NCBI RefSeq assembly: GCF_007858285.1
Contig: NZ_VFIL01000013.1
Coordinates: 87,213-151,212 of the forward strand
DNA: 64,000 bases
Direction: 5' to 3'
DNA from: Pseudomonas brenneri
GTDB taxonomy: Bacteria > Pseudomonadota > Gammaproteobacteria > Pseudomonadales > Pseudomonadaceae
The notes under the pieces were generated by a model. It worked only from the letters and a program-made list of their open reading frames with translations. It was not told the DNA's origin and made no database searches. Below are positions 8,022 to 16,744 of the stretch, piece by piece. Made by a program: the position numbers and the translations under genes. Every line of letters starts with the position of its first letter. Position 1 is the first letter of the stretch.

Positions 8022-8047
8022 AAAGACGTCCACAGACGTCTTTTTTT
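8022..8047 (+). terminator. rho-independent terminator
   Basis: A perfect 9-bp stem AAAGACGTC (8022-8030) and GACGTCTTT (8035-8043) encloses the loop CACA and runs into a T tract to 8047. It is the first hairpin terminator downstream of gajB. Confidence 0.8.
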
Positions 8048-8148
8048 GTGCCTGAACCCCAGTGAATACGGACGCTCGGGCAGTCCAGAATTGCTAGTGG
8101 CGCGTGCGCTGAATATTCTTGTAGTTCCAGCCAATACCCCACCTGCCC

Positions 8149-8246
8149 TATAGGAACGAACGTCTTCGCAAAGTCCCCAAAGCGATCGCGATTATCCACC
8201 CCAATACGCGTTATCGTTAACGCTCATCGCTGGCACGCCAGCGCCA
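8149..8246. repeat. eroded REPIN
   Basis: The left part (CCTATAGGAACGAACGTCTTCG) and right part (CGTTATCGTTAACGC followed by CGCTGGCACGCCAGC) resemble the two arms and inner spacer of the intact REPINs elsewhere in the window, with the same overall length near 100 bases. Both arms carry many substitutions. Confidence 0.4.
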
Positions 8247-8277
8247 GCGCCTCTTCGTCATTCATCAGGACCGTGCC

Positions 8278-9078
8278 ATGCCGTTGAGTTTTCACAAAAT
8301 GCACGCCAACGGCGATGACTTTGTCATTGTCGACGCACGTACCACCATCAACCCCATCACCAGTGCCCTGGCCAAGCGCATGGGCGATCGTCACCGTGGG
8401 ATTGGTTTCAACCAACTGGCGGTGATGCTCGATTGCGAGGATGCGGCGGCGTGGGTGATGTTCTGGAATGCTGATGGTACTGCGCTGGATGCGTGCGGCA
8501 GTGCCACGCGGGGGGTTGCCAGTCGTTTGATGAGCGAATTGAACAGCACGTCGGTGGTGCTGCGGACCCATCGCGGCTTGCTTACCTGTGAGCGCAGCGC
8601 AGCCAACACAATCACCGTGGGCATGGGTGAGCCGCTGTTCGATTGGCAGCAGATTCCTCTGGCCCGTGAGTTGGACACAGCGCATCTGCCGCTGGCCGGT
8701 GAGCCTGCCGCGTGCAGCATGGGCAATCCGCACTGCACTTTTTTTGTCGATGATCTGGGCACTCTTGATATCGCGGCAATCGGGCCGACGATTGAGACCA
8801 ACCCATTGTTTCCCGAGAAGACGAATGTGCACTTCGTGCAGGTGATCAATCGCCGGCATATTCGGCTGCGGATCTGGGAGCGCTGCGGCGGTGTTGCGCT
8901 GGGTTCGGGCACGTGTTCATGCGGTGCGGCCGTCAACGGTATGCGTCGTGGGTTGCTGGACGATTGCGTCGAGGTTGAATGCGACGGCGGGAGCGTCACG
9001 GTGCAATGGCGAGGCACCGGCCCGGTGTTGCTCACTGGGCCGGTTGAGGTGGTTTTTTCAGGAGCGTTTGCGCTCTAG
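8278..9078 (+). CDS. DapF-like epimerase/racemase paralogue with one catalytic Cys replaced
   Basis: The 266-aa protein has the diaminopimelate epimerase layout: MPLSFHKMHANGDDFVIVD at the N-terminus, RHRGIGFNQL near 40, and FWNADGTALDACGSATRG with the first catalytic cysteine at C73, the same number as in characterised DapF. The second active-site motif should read ACGTGACAA, but here it is GSGTCSCGAA (residues 209-218). The catalytic cysteine position is therefore S210, and the acidic residue a few positions before is lost (GGVAL). Two-base chemistry of DapF needs both thiols, so this is probably a paralogue with another substrate or a one-base mechanism. The main dapF of Pseudomonas normally sits next to xerC and lysA, not here. 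The genuine cell-wall/lysine role is therefore unlikely; function unassigned. Confidence 0.75.
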   Translation: MPLSFHKMHANGDDFVIVDARTTINPITSALAKRMGDRHRGIGFNQLAVMLDCEDAAAWVMFWNADGTALDACGSATRGVASRLMSELNSTSVVLRTHRGLLTCERSAANTITVGMGEPLFDWQQIPLARELDTAHLPLAGEPAACSMGNPHCTFFVDDLGTLDIAAIGPTIETNPLFPEKTNVHFVQVINRRHIRLRIWERCGGVALGSGTCSCGAAVNGMRRGLLDDCVEVECDGGSVTVQWRGTGPVLLTGPVEVVFSGAFAL

Positions 9079-9140
9079 AAATCCCAGCGTGTGGTGACCA
9101 TCACGTTGCGTGGGTCACCGTATTACGCCTTGTCGAACAT
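9075..9140 (-). pseudogene. 3' remnant of a TonB-dependent receptor gene
   Basis: Reading the minus strand leftwards from 9140 gives MFDKA, a stop (TAA at 9123-9125), then YGDPRNVMVTTRWDF and TAG at 9075. FDKAYYGDPRNxMxTxRWxF is the classic last beta-strand of ferric-siderophore receptors, ending in the aromatic residue needed for outer membrane insertion. Only this tail remains. It has a nonsense codon where a tyrosine is expected, and its stop overlaps the stop of the dapF-like gene. No further receptor-like sequence is seen upstream. Confidence 0.65.
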
Positions 9141-9376
9141 TTATCCGACCAAAAGGCATGGGCGATGATATGCCCCCCCTCATTGTTCATGCATGGAAGC
9201 CCATTGAATTGAAAAAACTTCACTGGGGGACGGCTTTTTGACCGGGAATTGGAGAGACGAATAAAGATCTGCCAAGCAGATACTCTGAGAGATGGCGGCA
9301 AAATACGCGTGGAAAAACTCAGCGGCCCTTTAGGTATGGTGGTGCAGCGAGTTCAATTGCTCTGACGACAGGCCCT
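9141..9376. other. intergenic sequence without recognised genes
   Basis: Between the receptor remnant and the REPIN I see no convincing coding sequence or RNA. It may be eroded sequence of the lost receptor locus, but no protein similarity is visible. Confidence 0.4.
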
Positions 9377-9478
9377 CTGTAGGCGCGAGCTTGCTCGCGA
9401 AGCACTTGGAAACGCCGCGTTTACCCAGCAAACACGCGTTATCGTTGACGCCCTTCGCGAGCAAGCTCGCTCCTACAG
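9377..9478. repeat. REPIN (two inverted REPs)
   Basis: CTGTAGGCGCGAGCTTGCTC at the left and GCGAGCAAGCTCGCTCCTAC at the right are inverted REP palindromes about 60 bases apart. The spacer contains the usual CACGCGTTATCGTTGACGC. It lies downstream of benE. Confidence 0.9.
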
Positions 9479-9483
9479 TGGGG

Positions 9484-10674
9484 CTAGGCCAGTGCCCTGC
9501 GCCCACCATGAATCACCCCATGCACCAGCAACCCCGCCACCAGCCCCCAGAACGCGCCGCCAACCCCCAGCAATGTGACATTGGCCGCCGTCGCCAAGAA
9601 GGTGATCAACGCCGTTTCCCGGGTACGTGTGTCGGCCATCGCATTGGCCAGGCTTGAACCGATGGCCCCAAGCAACGCCAGGCCCGCCAAGGTGGTGATA
9701 AACGCGCGCGGCAAGACCATGAACAAGGTCGCCAGCGTCACGCCAAACACCCCGACCAGGATATACAGCGCCCCGCACACCAACCCGGCGATGTAGCGTT
9801 TGGACGGATCCTGATGGGTGTCGCGCCCGGTGCAGATCGCCGCCGTGATCGCCGCGACATTGAACGTATGGGCACCAAACGGCGCCATCAACAGCGACCC
9901 CAGCCCCGTCACCGTGATAATCGGGTTGGCGCTGGTCTTGAACCCGTCATTGCGCAGTACCAGCATGCCGGGGATGTATTGCCCGGTCAGGGTGATCACG
10001 AACAGCGGCAATGCCACGCCAAAAAACGCCGCGATCGAAAAGTGCGGCATTTCAAACACCGGTGCCGCCAGTTGCAGTTCCAGGCTGTGCAGGTCGAGCC
10101 GCTGCTGGACAAGCAGCAACCCCAGGCCCACCAACAGAACCCCGACCATCGCATAACGCGAGGTGAAACGGCGCAGCACCGCGTAGGCCACCACCAGAAC
10201 GATCACCAGCAGCGGATCCGCGCTGGCCCCACCAAACGCCGCCACGCCAAATTGCAGGAGAATCCCCGCCAGCAAACCCGCCGCAATACCACCGGGGATC
10301 AGTCGCACCAGCCGCTCAAATGCACCGCTCAGGCCCAACACGATAAAGCCGACAGCACACATCACATAGGCGCCGATCACTTCGGCATAGGGGGTAAACG
10401 CCATGACGGTCGCCAGGAAGGCTACCCCCGGCGTCGACCACGCCGTGATGATCGGCTCACGGTAGCGGTAACTCAACCACGCCCCTGTCACGCCCACGCC
10501 AATACTCACCGACCAGACCCAGGAAGCGGTTTGCGCCGCGCTCAGTTGGGCCAAGTGGGCGGCCTGGAACACCAGGACAAAGGTGCCGGCGTAATTGACG
10601 ATGACGGAAATCAGCGCACTGATACTGGGTGACAGGCAGTCGACGAGGCGCAGGCGTGTGGCGGGTCGGTTCAT
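9484..10674 (-). CDS. benE: BenE-family benzoate/H+ symporter-like transporter
   Basis: Start ATG at 10674, with AAAGGA about eight bases upstream; an earlier in-frame ATG would add nine polar residues. The 396-aa product is polytopic with about twelve hydrophobic segments. It carries the BenE family pattern: an N-terminal stretch with a segment SVIVNYAGTFVLVFQAAHLA, the motif ITAWSTPGVAFLATV near 85-100, and APFGAHTFNVAAITAAICTG near 270. Family members import aromatic acids, mainly benzoate, with protons. No benABCD genes are nearby; the ring-cleavage cluster in this window (36-45 kb) is for anthranilate. The substrate is therefore inferred from the family only. It lies 53 bases downstream of a MocR regulator on the same strand, which may control it. 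Confidence 0.8.
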   Translation of the reverse strand: MNRPATRLRLVDCLSPSISALISVIVNYAGTFVLVFQAAHLAQLSAAQTASWVWSVSIGVGVTGAWLSYRYREPIITAWSTPGVAFLATVMAFTPYAEVIGAYVMCAVGFIVLGLSGAFERLVRLIPGGIAAGLLAGILLQFGVAAFGGASADPLLVIVLVVAYAVLRRFTSRYAMVGVLLVGLGLLLVQQRLDLHSLELQLAAPVFEMPHFSIAAFFGVALPLFVITLTGQYIPGMLVLRNDGFKTSANPIITVTGLGSLLMAPFGAHTFNVAAITAAICTGRDTHQDPSKRYIAGLVCGALYILVGVFGVTLATLFMVLPRAFITTLAGLALLGAIGSSLANAMADTRTRETALITFLATAANVTLLGVGGAFWGLVAGLLVHGVIHGGRRALA

Positions 10675-10727
10675 GGCGCATTCCTTTTGTTTAGGCCGCA
10701 AAGGCTAACAAGCGCCGGACCGCCCTT

Positions 10728-12230
10728 TCAGTCCACTTCCCTACCGTGCACCAGACCACTCTTGAGCACCTTGGCCAACTGCCGGCAGGCAGTGTCGATC
10801 TCACCGGGCGTCAGCGCCGAGAACCCCAGCAACCAGCCGCCCCGTGGCGGCGGCTGGGCATAGAGGCGAGTGAGGCCCGGCAACTGGATACCCACCCGCG
10901 CCGCCTGGCGAATGGTCGAAAGCTCCGACCACCCTTCATGCAGCACACAAGGCAACTGCAAGCCACCGGGCGGCAGGCTGGCAGTGACCACATGGCTCAA
11001 ATGGCGCCCGAGCGCCTCGGCCATGGCGTCACGTCGCTCACCGTAGACTTTGCGCATCGCGCGTATATGGCTGCCGAAGTGCCCATCGCTCATAAACCGC
11101 GCCAGGGTCAGTTGGGCGATTTGCGGGGTGTGGCCATCGAGAATGCTGCGGGCGTAGGTCATGGGTTTGACCAACTCCCGCGGCAGCACCATAAAACCCA
11201 TGCGCAAACCGGGGTACAGGGATTTACTGAAGGTGCCGAGGTAGAGCGTGCGCTGATAGTTGTCCAGGCCCTGCACACAGGCGGTCGGCAAGCCTTCGTA
11301 GTGGAACTGGCTGTCGTAGTCGTCCTCGATGATCCAGCCTTGACGTTGCTCGGCCCAGGCGATCAGGTCCAGGCGTCGTTCCAGCGCCAGGGTCGCACCG
11401 GTGGGGTATTGATGGGACGGCGTGACGTAGACGGTGTTGGCGCCGCTGCGGTTGGCGCGCAATGCGTCGATACACAGGCCTTTGTCGTCCACCGCAACCG
11501 GCACCACCTGCAACTGGGCCATTTCAAACGCCTTGCGAGCGCCGAAGTAACCCGGGTCTTCCATCAGGATCGGCTGGCCGCCATCCACCAGCACCTGCGC
11601 GCACAAGTACAGGGCCTGGCGCGTACTCGACAACACCAGCACCTGATCCGGCGTGACCCGCGCACCGCGTTCCAGGTTCAGATAATCCGCAATGGCCTGG
11701 CGCAGGGGCTCGGCGCCTTGCGGGTCGCCATGCAACAGCAGGTTCGGACGATAATCCTTCAACGCCTGGCGGTGCAGGCGCTCCCAGATACCGACTGGAA
11801 AGGTGCGCGTTTCCGGCAACCCCGTGGCAAACGCCTTGACCACCTGCTGATCGGTAACCCCGCCGCCGGCGAGGATCTGTGCGCCCCTGGCACTCAGCGA
11901 CGCGGCTTGCTTGGGCAGCACCGGCTTGCGCTTGCGCGCACCCAGCAGGCTCGGCCCGATCTTTTCAGAGACGAAACTGCCCGAGCCTTCGCGCCGACAC
12001 AGGTAACCGTCCAGTTGCAATTGGACGTAGGCCATTTCCACGGTATCCCGCGAGATACCCAGGGACTTGCACAGAGTGCGCGTGGCGGGCAGGCGGCTGC
12101 CAGGTGCGAGGATGCCTTCCAGGATCAACTGGCGCAGCACGCGCTGCACCCGCACACGCAAATCCAGGGCGGCCAGCTTGGGGTCCGTCAGGCGGATCTT
12201 CAGCGTGTCCAGTTCAAGGTTGTGGGTCAT
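10728..12230 (-). CDS. MocR-type regulator (GntR HTH fused to aminotransferase fold)
   Basis: From the ATG at 12230 the product is 500 aa; a GTG at 12257 is an alternative and neither has a clear ribosome binding site. The N-terminal winged helix (LPATRTLCKSLGISRDTVEMAYVQLQLDG) is GntR type. The rest is a fold-type I aminotransferase domain with the PLP lysine in FSKSLYPGLRMGF and the aspartate in IIEDDYDSQFHYEG. MocR proteins bind PLP or a PLP-amino acid adduct and regulate nearby genes, usually divergent ones. Here the nearest genes are GNAT upstream and benE downstream, both on the same strand. Target unknown. Confidence 0.85.
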   Translation of the reverse strand: MTHNLELDTLKIRLTDPKLAALDLRVRVQRVLRQLILEGILAPGSRLPATRTLCKSLGISRDTVEMAYVQLQLDGYLCRREGSGSFVSEKIGPSLLGARKRKPVLPKQAASLSARGAQILAGGGVTDQQVVKAFATGLPETRTFPVGIWERLHRQALKDYRPNLLLHGDPQGAEPLRQAIADYLNLERGARVTPDQVLVLSSTRQALYLCAQVLVDGGQPILMEDPGYFGARKAFEMAQLQVVPVAVDDKGLCIDALRANRSGANTVYVTPSHQYPTGATLALERRLDLIAWAEQRQGWIIEDDYDSQFHYEGLPTACVQGLDNYQRTLYLGTFSKSLYPGLRMGFMVLPRELVKPMTYARSILDGHTPQIAQLTLARFMSDGHFGSHIRAMRKVYGERRDAMAEALGRHLSHVVTASLPPGGLQLPCVLHEGWSELSTIRQAARVGIQLPGLTRLYAQPPPRGGWLLGFSALTPGEIDTACRQLAKVLKSGLVHGREVD

Positions 12231-12320
12231 CGACTTGGCCAAATGCGCGTAAGGCACGCATCTTTGTGCGCTGCCGCCGATATGTCCACGACCAATATCG
12301 GCGAGCGTCGCGGGCGGGCG

Positions 12321-12779
12321 TTACAGGGCCATCCGGTACTCGATGCAACCCGAGTCTTCGGCGATCCAGTTGTAGAGTTTTTGCGCGCGTTTATTGGTCT
12401 GCTGGGTATGCCAGTACAACCGTGCGCAGGCGTGGTATTGCGCATAACGCTGGACCCATTCGATCAGCAATTTGCCGGTGCCGCCGCCGCGTACCGTGGG
12501 GGCCACGTACAAGTCTTCAAGGTAGCAAAAGTCAGCAACTGCCCAGGTCGAACGATGCAACACCGCATGCACCACCCCCACCAACTCATCGCCCTGGACT
12601 GCCACGGCGCAGGCCATGGCTTCATCGGCATCGAGCAAGCGGCTGAAGGCGGTGCGGGTCGTCGTCTCATCCAGGGTGACTTGATAAAAGTCCTGATAGG
12701 CCAGCCACAGTTGCAGCCATTGCTCATAGTCATCGGGCTGCACGGCTCGTACCACGATTGCCTGTGGGTCGTTAGTCAT
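12321..12779 (-). CDS. GNAT family N-acetyltransferase
   Basis: The start is the ATG at 12779, with AGGAGAG about five bases upstream, giving 152 aa. The GNAT core is visible: a beta strand with LEDLYVAPTVRGGGTGKLLI, where the R-x-x-G-x-G/A acetyl-CoA loop is RGGGTG, followed by the helix and LYWHTQQTNKRAQKLYNWIA, typical of motif B. The closest well-known relatives acetylate small amines or amino acids, but specificity cannot be read from sequence. It stands alone, with a hairpin (CCGATAT and ATATCGG, 12278-12304) downstream. Confidence 0.82.
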   Translation of the reverse strand: MTNDPQAIVVRAVQPDDYEQWLQLWLAYQDFYQVTLDETTTRTAFSRLLDADEAMACAVAVQGDELVGVVHAVLHRSTWAVADFCYLEDLYVAPTVRGGGTGKLLIEWVQRYAQYHACARLYWHTQQTNKRAQKLYNWIAEDSGCIEYRMAL

Positions 12780-12983
12780 TGCACTCTCCTGTAGGAACCC
12801 CCGCTCCGGTGTGGCTCGGGGCCCGGCAATGGTAGGTTCCCAAGGTGGCGGCAAACCGACCACTTCCAGGCCATCTGGCAGGCCAATTCGCAACAAGCGC
12901 CCCATCGTTCGGACGTTCACAATTGGTTAAGGATTGCCTTCGTATACTCGAACGCTGTCCCCTTGCATCCGGTAACCCTCCCC

Positions 12984-14399
12984 ATGACACGCCCTGCCCC
13001 GCTGCTGTTGCTGCTTGCCGGTCTGCTGTTCTTTGTTGCCCTGGGCAATCACGAGCTACAAGGTTCCACCGAAGCCCGGGTGGCCGGGATTGCCATGGCC
13101 ATGCACCTGGATAACGACTGGGTGGTGCCGCGTCTGTTCGATGAGCCGTTCCTGGAAAAACCGCCCCTGAGCCTGTGGCTGGATGCCGGGGCGATTCGCC
13201 TGTTTGGCGCCAGCACTGGCGCGGTGCGGCTGGCCTCGGCGTTTGCCGGTTTGTTCAGTGTGATGCTGCTGTACGGCATGCTGCGCCGGTTCGGGCGGCC
13301 CAAGCCTCTGGCGTTTTGCGCCGCGCTGATACTGGCGACGATGGCCAGTTACTGGAGCAACGTGCGCGGCGTGGGTGAAGATGCGTTGCTCAGCCTCGGC
13401 GTAACCCTGGCGTTGCTGGCGTTCTACCAGGCTACGCGCCCTGAATCCCGAGACGCGTCTAACGCGGGCAGTTGGCTGCTGTTTACCCTGGGGATGGTAA
13501 TCGCCACCTTGAGCAAAGGCGTGCTGGGCCTGGCGATGCCGGGCATCGTGATATTCGCCTACCTGGCCTGCACCAGCCTGATGGACAAACGCTTGCAACT
13601 CGGCCAATGGCTCAAACCGGGTGTATTCACTTTGCTCGCGCTGGTGCCGCTGCTGATCTGGCTGGGATTGCTGTATCAACGCGGCGGGATGCAGGCAGTC
13701 GGCGAGGTGTTGTGGACCAACAGTGTCGGACGTTTCAGCGGCTCCTTCGTCGAAGCCGGGCATTACGAGCCGATCTACTATTACCTCGCCAAATTGCCCG
13801 AAGCTTTTTTGCCGTGGAACATCCTGGTGTACCTGGGCCTGTGGCACTTTCGCAAAAGCCTGGCGAGCAATCGTTACCTGCTGTTTTTCAGCCTGTGGCT
13901 GGTGGCGCAATTTACCCTGCTGACCTTCGCATCCAGCAAACGCGTTGTGTATCTGATGGCCCTGACCCCGGCGGCGGCCGTCCTCGCAGCCGAGTACGGT
14001 GCAGTCCTGCTCGACCGCCTGCCCGCTTATCGCCGTGGCGTGATCACCGGCGTGTTTGCCCTGGTGATCGCCTGCTACCTGGGTGCCGCGATCTGGTATG
14101 CACCCAAGGCCGATCGACGCGAGTCCTTCGTGCCCCTGACCAGCCAAGTCCAGGTACTACAGAGCCAAGGCCGTCATGTGGTGCTCTATCAACCCAATGA
14201 GCGCGTGGCCGGCGCCACGGTGTTTTACACCATGAGCAACTTGCCGATCCTGCAGACACAAACACAACTGCGTGCCTATCTCGATGCCCAGCCGGGCAAC
14301 GTGGCCTTGCTCGATCGCATCGAAGAACTGACGACCCCGGTCACCACGCTCAAGCAAATCACCGTGGGCAGCCGCCCCTACTACTTTGTCGAGCAGTAG
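12984..14399 (+). CDS. GT39/ArnT-like membrane glycosyltransferase
   Basis: The start is the ATG at 12984 (MTRPAPLLLLLAGLLFFVAL), giving 471 aa. It has about ten to twelve hydrophobic segments. The first periplasmic loop has NHELQGSTEARVAGIAMAM and the FLEKPPLSLWL motif typical of the ArnT/PMT_2 superfamily, which transfers sugars from undecaprenyl phosphate to lipid A or other envelope targets. A soluble C-terminal part of about 90 residues follows. It is not in an arn operon, so L-Ara4N transfer is doubtful and the acceptor is unknown. Its stop lies four bases from the convergent oprD-type gene with no terminator between them. Confidence 0.78.
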   Translation: MTRPAPLLLLLAGLLFFVALGNHELQGSTEARVAGIAMAMHLDNDWVVPRLFDEPFLEKPPLSLWLDAGAIRLFGASTGAVRLASAFAGLFSVMLLYGMLRRFGRPKPLAFCAALILATMASYWSNVRGVGEDALLSLGVTLALLAFYQATRPESRDASNAGSWLLFTLGMVIATLSKGVLGLAMPGIVIFAYLACTSLMDKRLQLGQWLKPGVFTLLALVPLLIWLGLLYQRGGMQAVGEVLWTNSVGRFSGSFVEAGHYEPIYYYLAKLPEAFLPWNILVYLGLWHFRKSLASNRYLLFFSLWLVAQFTLLTFASSKRVVYLMALTPAAAVLAAEYGAVLLDRLPAYRRGVITGVFALVIACYLGAAIWYAPKADRRESFVPLTSQVQVLQSQGRHVVLYQPNERVAGATVFYTMSNLPILQTQTQLRAYLDAQPGNVALLDRIEELTTPVTTLKQITVGSRPYYFVEQ

Positions 14400-14402
14400 G
14401 GC

Positions 14403-15626
14403 TTACCAGAGCGCCAGGTCGTACGTCAGGTAGACCCGGTAGTTATCGCGGTCACTGGCGTAGGTCGAACGGTAGGTCGCCTTGCGCAACTCCACGCCCA
14501 GGCCTTTGAGCGTGCTGTCCTGGATCACGTAGCGCAGGTTGGTGTCGGACTCCCACTCACGGGCTTCGCGGCCCTTGAAATCGCCGTTCTGCCCCTTGTA
14601 GTAACGGGTCATGAAACTCAGGCCCGGCAGCACGGCGGCTAAATCGTAGTCATAGCGCAGCATCCAGGTTTGCTCGCCAGCCTGGATAAACTTGCCGACC
14701 CCGGCGTTGCTGAAGGAGTACACCGTCGACACGCTGGCATAGGGCAGCGCGGTATCGCCGCTGACCTTCTGGTAGCCCACGCCCAACGCCTGCGGCCCCA
14801 ACCGATAGGTGAACAGGCCGCTGAACATATCGCTATCAACCTTGCCATTACGCGCCTCGCCCGCTTCATTGCTGATGAAGTAGCGCAGATCACTGGTCAG
14901 GCTGCCCGGGCCCAACGGCTGCTTATGCACCAGGCCGAGGAATTGTTGGCGATAGAACTCGCGCATTTCCCCGTAGTACCAGGTGCCACTGAGCGTAGGC
15001 GTGAAGGCATAGGTCGCGCCCGCGAAGTCGAAGTCGCTGCCCTTTTTGCCACTGTAGCCCTGTGGATAAATATCCACGCTGTCGGTGGAGTTGCGCTGCT
15101 TGAATTGATCCAGGTGCCCGCTGTGCAGGTACAGGTTGCGGATGCCCGTGTATTCGATCTGGGTGCCACGAAACGTCTGCGGCAGCAGGCGCCCATCGTT
15201 GTGTACCAACACCGGAATCTTCGGCAACAAGGTGCCGGTTTTCACCACGGCGGCGCCGATGCGCATTTTTGCGGTCACGCCGAGGCTGGAAAACTCATTG
15301 GCGGCGCGTCCATCATCGTGGACCGGCAACAGGCCGGTGCCTGAGTGGGTGCGGCTGGAGTCGAGCTTGATCCCCGACAGCCCCAGGGCATCCAGGCCAA
15401 AACCTACGGTGCCTTCGGTGTAGCCCGATTGCAGGTTGAGCAAAAAGCCTTGCGCCCACTCCTTGCGGTCCTCGCCACCGTCGCGATAACCGTCGTTGAA
15501 ATAGTAATTGCGCAGGGTCAACTTGCCCTGGGAATCCTCCCAGAACCCCTGGGCCATCAACGACGGCGACAGACTCGCCAACACACTGGCAGTGACCACA
15601 CCGCCTCTGGTGAAAAGTTCACGCAT
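14403..15626 (-). CDS. OprD-family outer membrane porin
   Basis: The 407-aa product has a signal peptide ending near SLMAQGFWED. It then shows the OprD/Occ pattern of alternating strands: FWEDSQGKLTLRNYYFNDGY at the start of the barrel, then GFGLDALGLSGIKLDS, and a C-terminal strand YRVYLTYDLALW ending in an aromatic residue. Occ porins admit specific carboxylates or amino acids and peptides. It is divergent from a LysR regulator, a DcuC/YfcC-type transporter and an S15-type hydrolase. The four probably form a catabolic unit in which this porin brings the substrate across the outer membrane. Confidence 0.88.
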   Translation of the reverse strand: MRELFTRGGVVTASVLASLSPSLMAQGFWEDSQGKLTLRNYYFNDGYRDGGEDRKEWAQGFLLNLQSGYTEGTVGFGLDALGLSGIKLDSSRTHSGTGLLPVHDDGRAANEFSSLGVTAKMRIGAAVVKTGTLLPKIPVLVHNDGRLLPQTFRGTQIEYTGIRNLYLHSGHLDQFKQRNSTDSVDIYPQGYSGKKGSDFDFAGATYAFTPTLSGTWYYGEMREFYRQQFLGLVHKQPLGPGSLTSDLRYFISNEAGEARNGKVDSDMFSGLFTYRLGPQALGVGYQKVSGDTALPYASVSTVYSFSNAGVGKFIQAGEQTWMLRYDYDLAAVLPGLSFMTRYYKGQNGDFKGREAREWESDTNLRYVIQDSTLKGLGVELRKATYRSTYASDRDNYRVYLTYDLALW

Positions 15627-15733
15627 AACTGTTTCCTCAATGCCGTATTGTCGATTTTTATGGGCAGTTGCTCCGTGTACCAGGCTGGACGCCAGGTCAC
15701 ATTGGGGCGGACACTAACGGCTTGCCGAACGCC

Positions 15734-15748
15734 CCACAACGTTATGCG
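15734..15748. promoter_or_regulatory. candidate LysR operator, copy 1
   Basis: CCACAACGTTATGCG lies between the divergent oprD-type and lysR genes. The exact reverse complement occurs at 16745-16759, upstream of the transporter. The core ACAACGTTAT is nearly palindromic, and a second palindrome ATGCG-AGAAG-CGCAT (15744-15758) overlaps it, with LysR-like spacing. Confidence 0.45.
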
Positions 15749-15798
15749 AGAAGCGCATGACGCTATGCGCAAAGCCGCCCTTCGACAGGAAATCCACG

Positions 15799-16692
15799 GT
15801 GAATTTCAAGCAACTCGAAGCCTTCAAGGCGATCATGTCCACCGGTTCGACCATCGGCGCAGCCACACGCATGGGCTTGTCGCAGTCTGCGGTCAGCCGC
15901 CTGTTGAGCCAGTTGGAGGACGCCCTGGGGTTTGCCCTGTTCCTGCGCAAAAAGGGCCGCTTGATGGCCACGCCAGAGGCCGAGGAACTGCTCACCGAAG
16001 TTGCAGGATTGGTGGACGGCATGCAGCGTATCCAGCGCCTGGCCGATGAAATGCGTGTGGGCCGTTCACGCAAAAGCCTGCTCAAGGTCGGCGTGCCTAC
16101 CAGCATGACCCAGGAATTGTTGCCGCGTATTGTCGCGGACTTTCTCAAGGACCATGAAGACATCGTGGTCGAACTGCTGACCGGCTCCTACGACATGATC
16201 GAGCGCGCCGTACTGGACCGTTCCGCCGACCTGGGTTTTGTGCGCCTGCCCACCGAGATGCCCGACTTTGATATCGAACCGATGCTGCGCACTGAAGGCG
16301 TGTGCGTGATGCCGGCCGACCACCCGTTGAGCCGGCATGAATTTATCGAGGTACAGCATCTGCGCGATGTGCCGCTGGTGATGCTGGGCCGGCAACGGGC
16401 AGTGCGTACCGAGCTGAACCAGATGTTCCGTGCGGCCAACCTGACACCGCAAGTGCGGGTCGAAGTACATTCGGTGGGCGCTGCGTGCAGCTTTGTCGCC
16501 GAAGGGCTGGGGGTGTCGATCGTCAACGGTTTACTGGCCAGCCACTTCATGCATTTGCCGATTGTCAGCCGCCCGTTTCGCCCGGCGCTGCCCTATGAAT
16601 TTGGCCTGGCATTCCGTGCTGATGAACCTCGCTCGCAGTTGGTAACGGCCTTTGCCGAGCACCTCAAGCAACGCCTGAGCACAATCCCGTGA
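15799..16692 (+). CDS. LysR-family transcriptional regulator
   Basis: The start is taken as GTG at 15799 (MNFKQLEAFKAIMSTGSTIG), with AGGA about nine bases upstream; an upstream ATG at 15757 would lengthen it past the conserved N-terminus. The product is 297 aa with an N-terminal HTH (AATRMGLSQSAVSRLLSQLE) and a periplasmic-binding-like effector domain. It is divergent from the oprD-type porin and directly upstream of the transporter/hydrolase pair. A 15-base motif appears in inverted copies at both flanks of this gene. It is probably the activator of both units; the effector is unknown. Confidence 0.85.
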   Translation: MNFKQLEAFKAIMSTGSTIGAATRMGLSQSAVSRLLSQLEDALGFALFLRKKGRLMATPEAEELLTEVAGLVDGMQRIQRLADEMRVGRSRKSLLKVGVPTSMTQELLPRIVADFLKDHEDIVVELLTGSYDMIERAVLDRSADLGFVRLPTEMPDFDIEPMLRTEGVCVMPADHPLSRHEFIEVQHLRDVPLVMLGRQRAVRTELNQMFRAANLTPQVRVEVHSVGAACSFVAEGLGVSIVNGLLASHFMHLPIVSRPFRPALPYEFGLAFRADEPRSQLVTAFAEHLKQRLSTIP

Positions 16693-16744
16693 CCGCAACT
16701 GGCAGGAGCGGTTTTGTGTAAAACGCATACCCCAACCCGCCCCA

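Larger units (their letters stand above)
7667..8277. other. gene-poor AT-rich island edge
   Basis: No convincing intact gene lies between gajB and the dapF-like gene. From 7926 the sequence becomes strongly AT-rich. It contains a direct repeat ATTCCAAT (7926-7933 and 7938-7945) and an inverted repeat ATAGTA (7970-7975) with TACTAT (7981-7986). A strong hairpin follows at 8022-8047. To the right the sequence returns to normal chromosomal composition with an eroded REPIN at about 8149-8246. This pattern suits the boundary of an inserted element. Confidence 0.5.

Noticed and set aside
10746..12794. A 682-codon plus-strand frame opposite the MocR gene
   Set aside because: It is a shadow on the antisense strand of a well-supported gene; the protein is low-complexity and Arg/Gln/His-rich.
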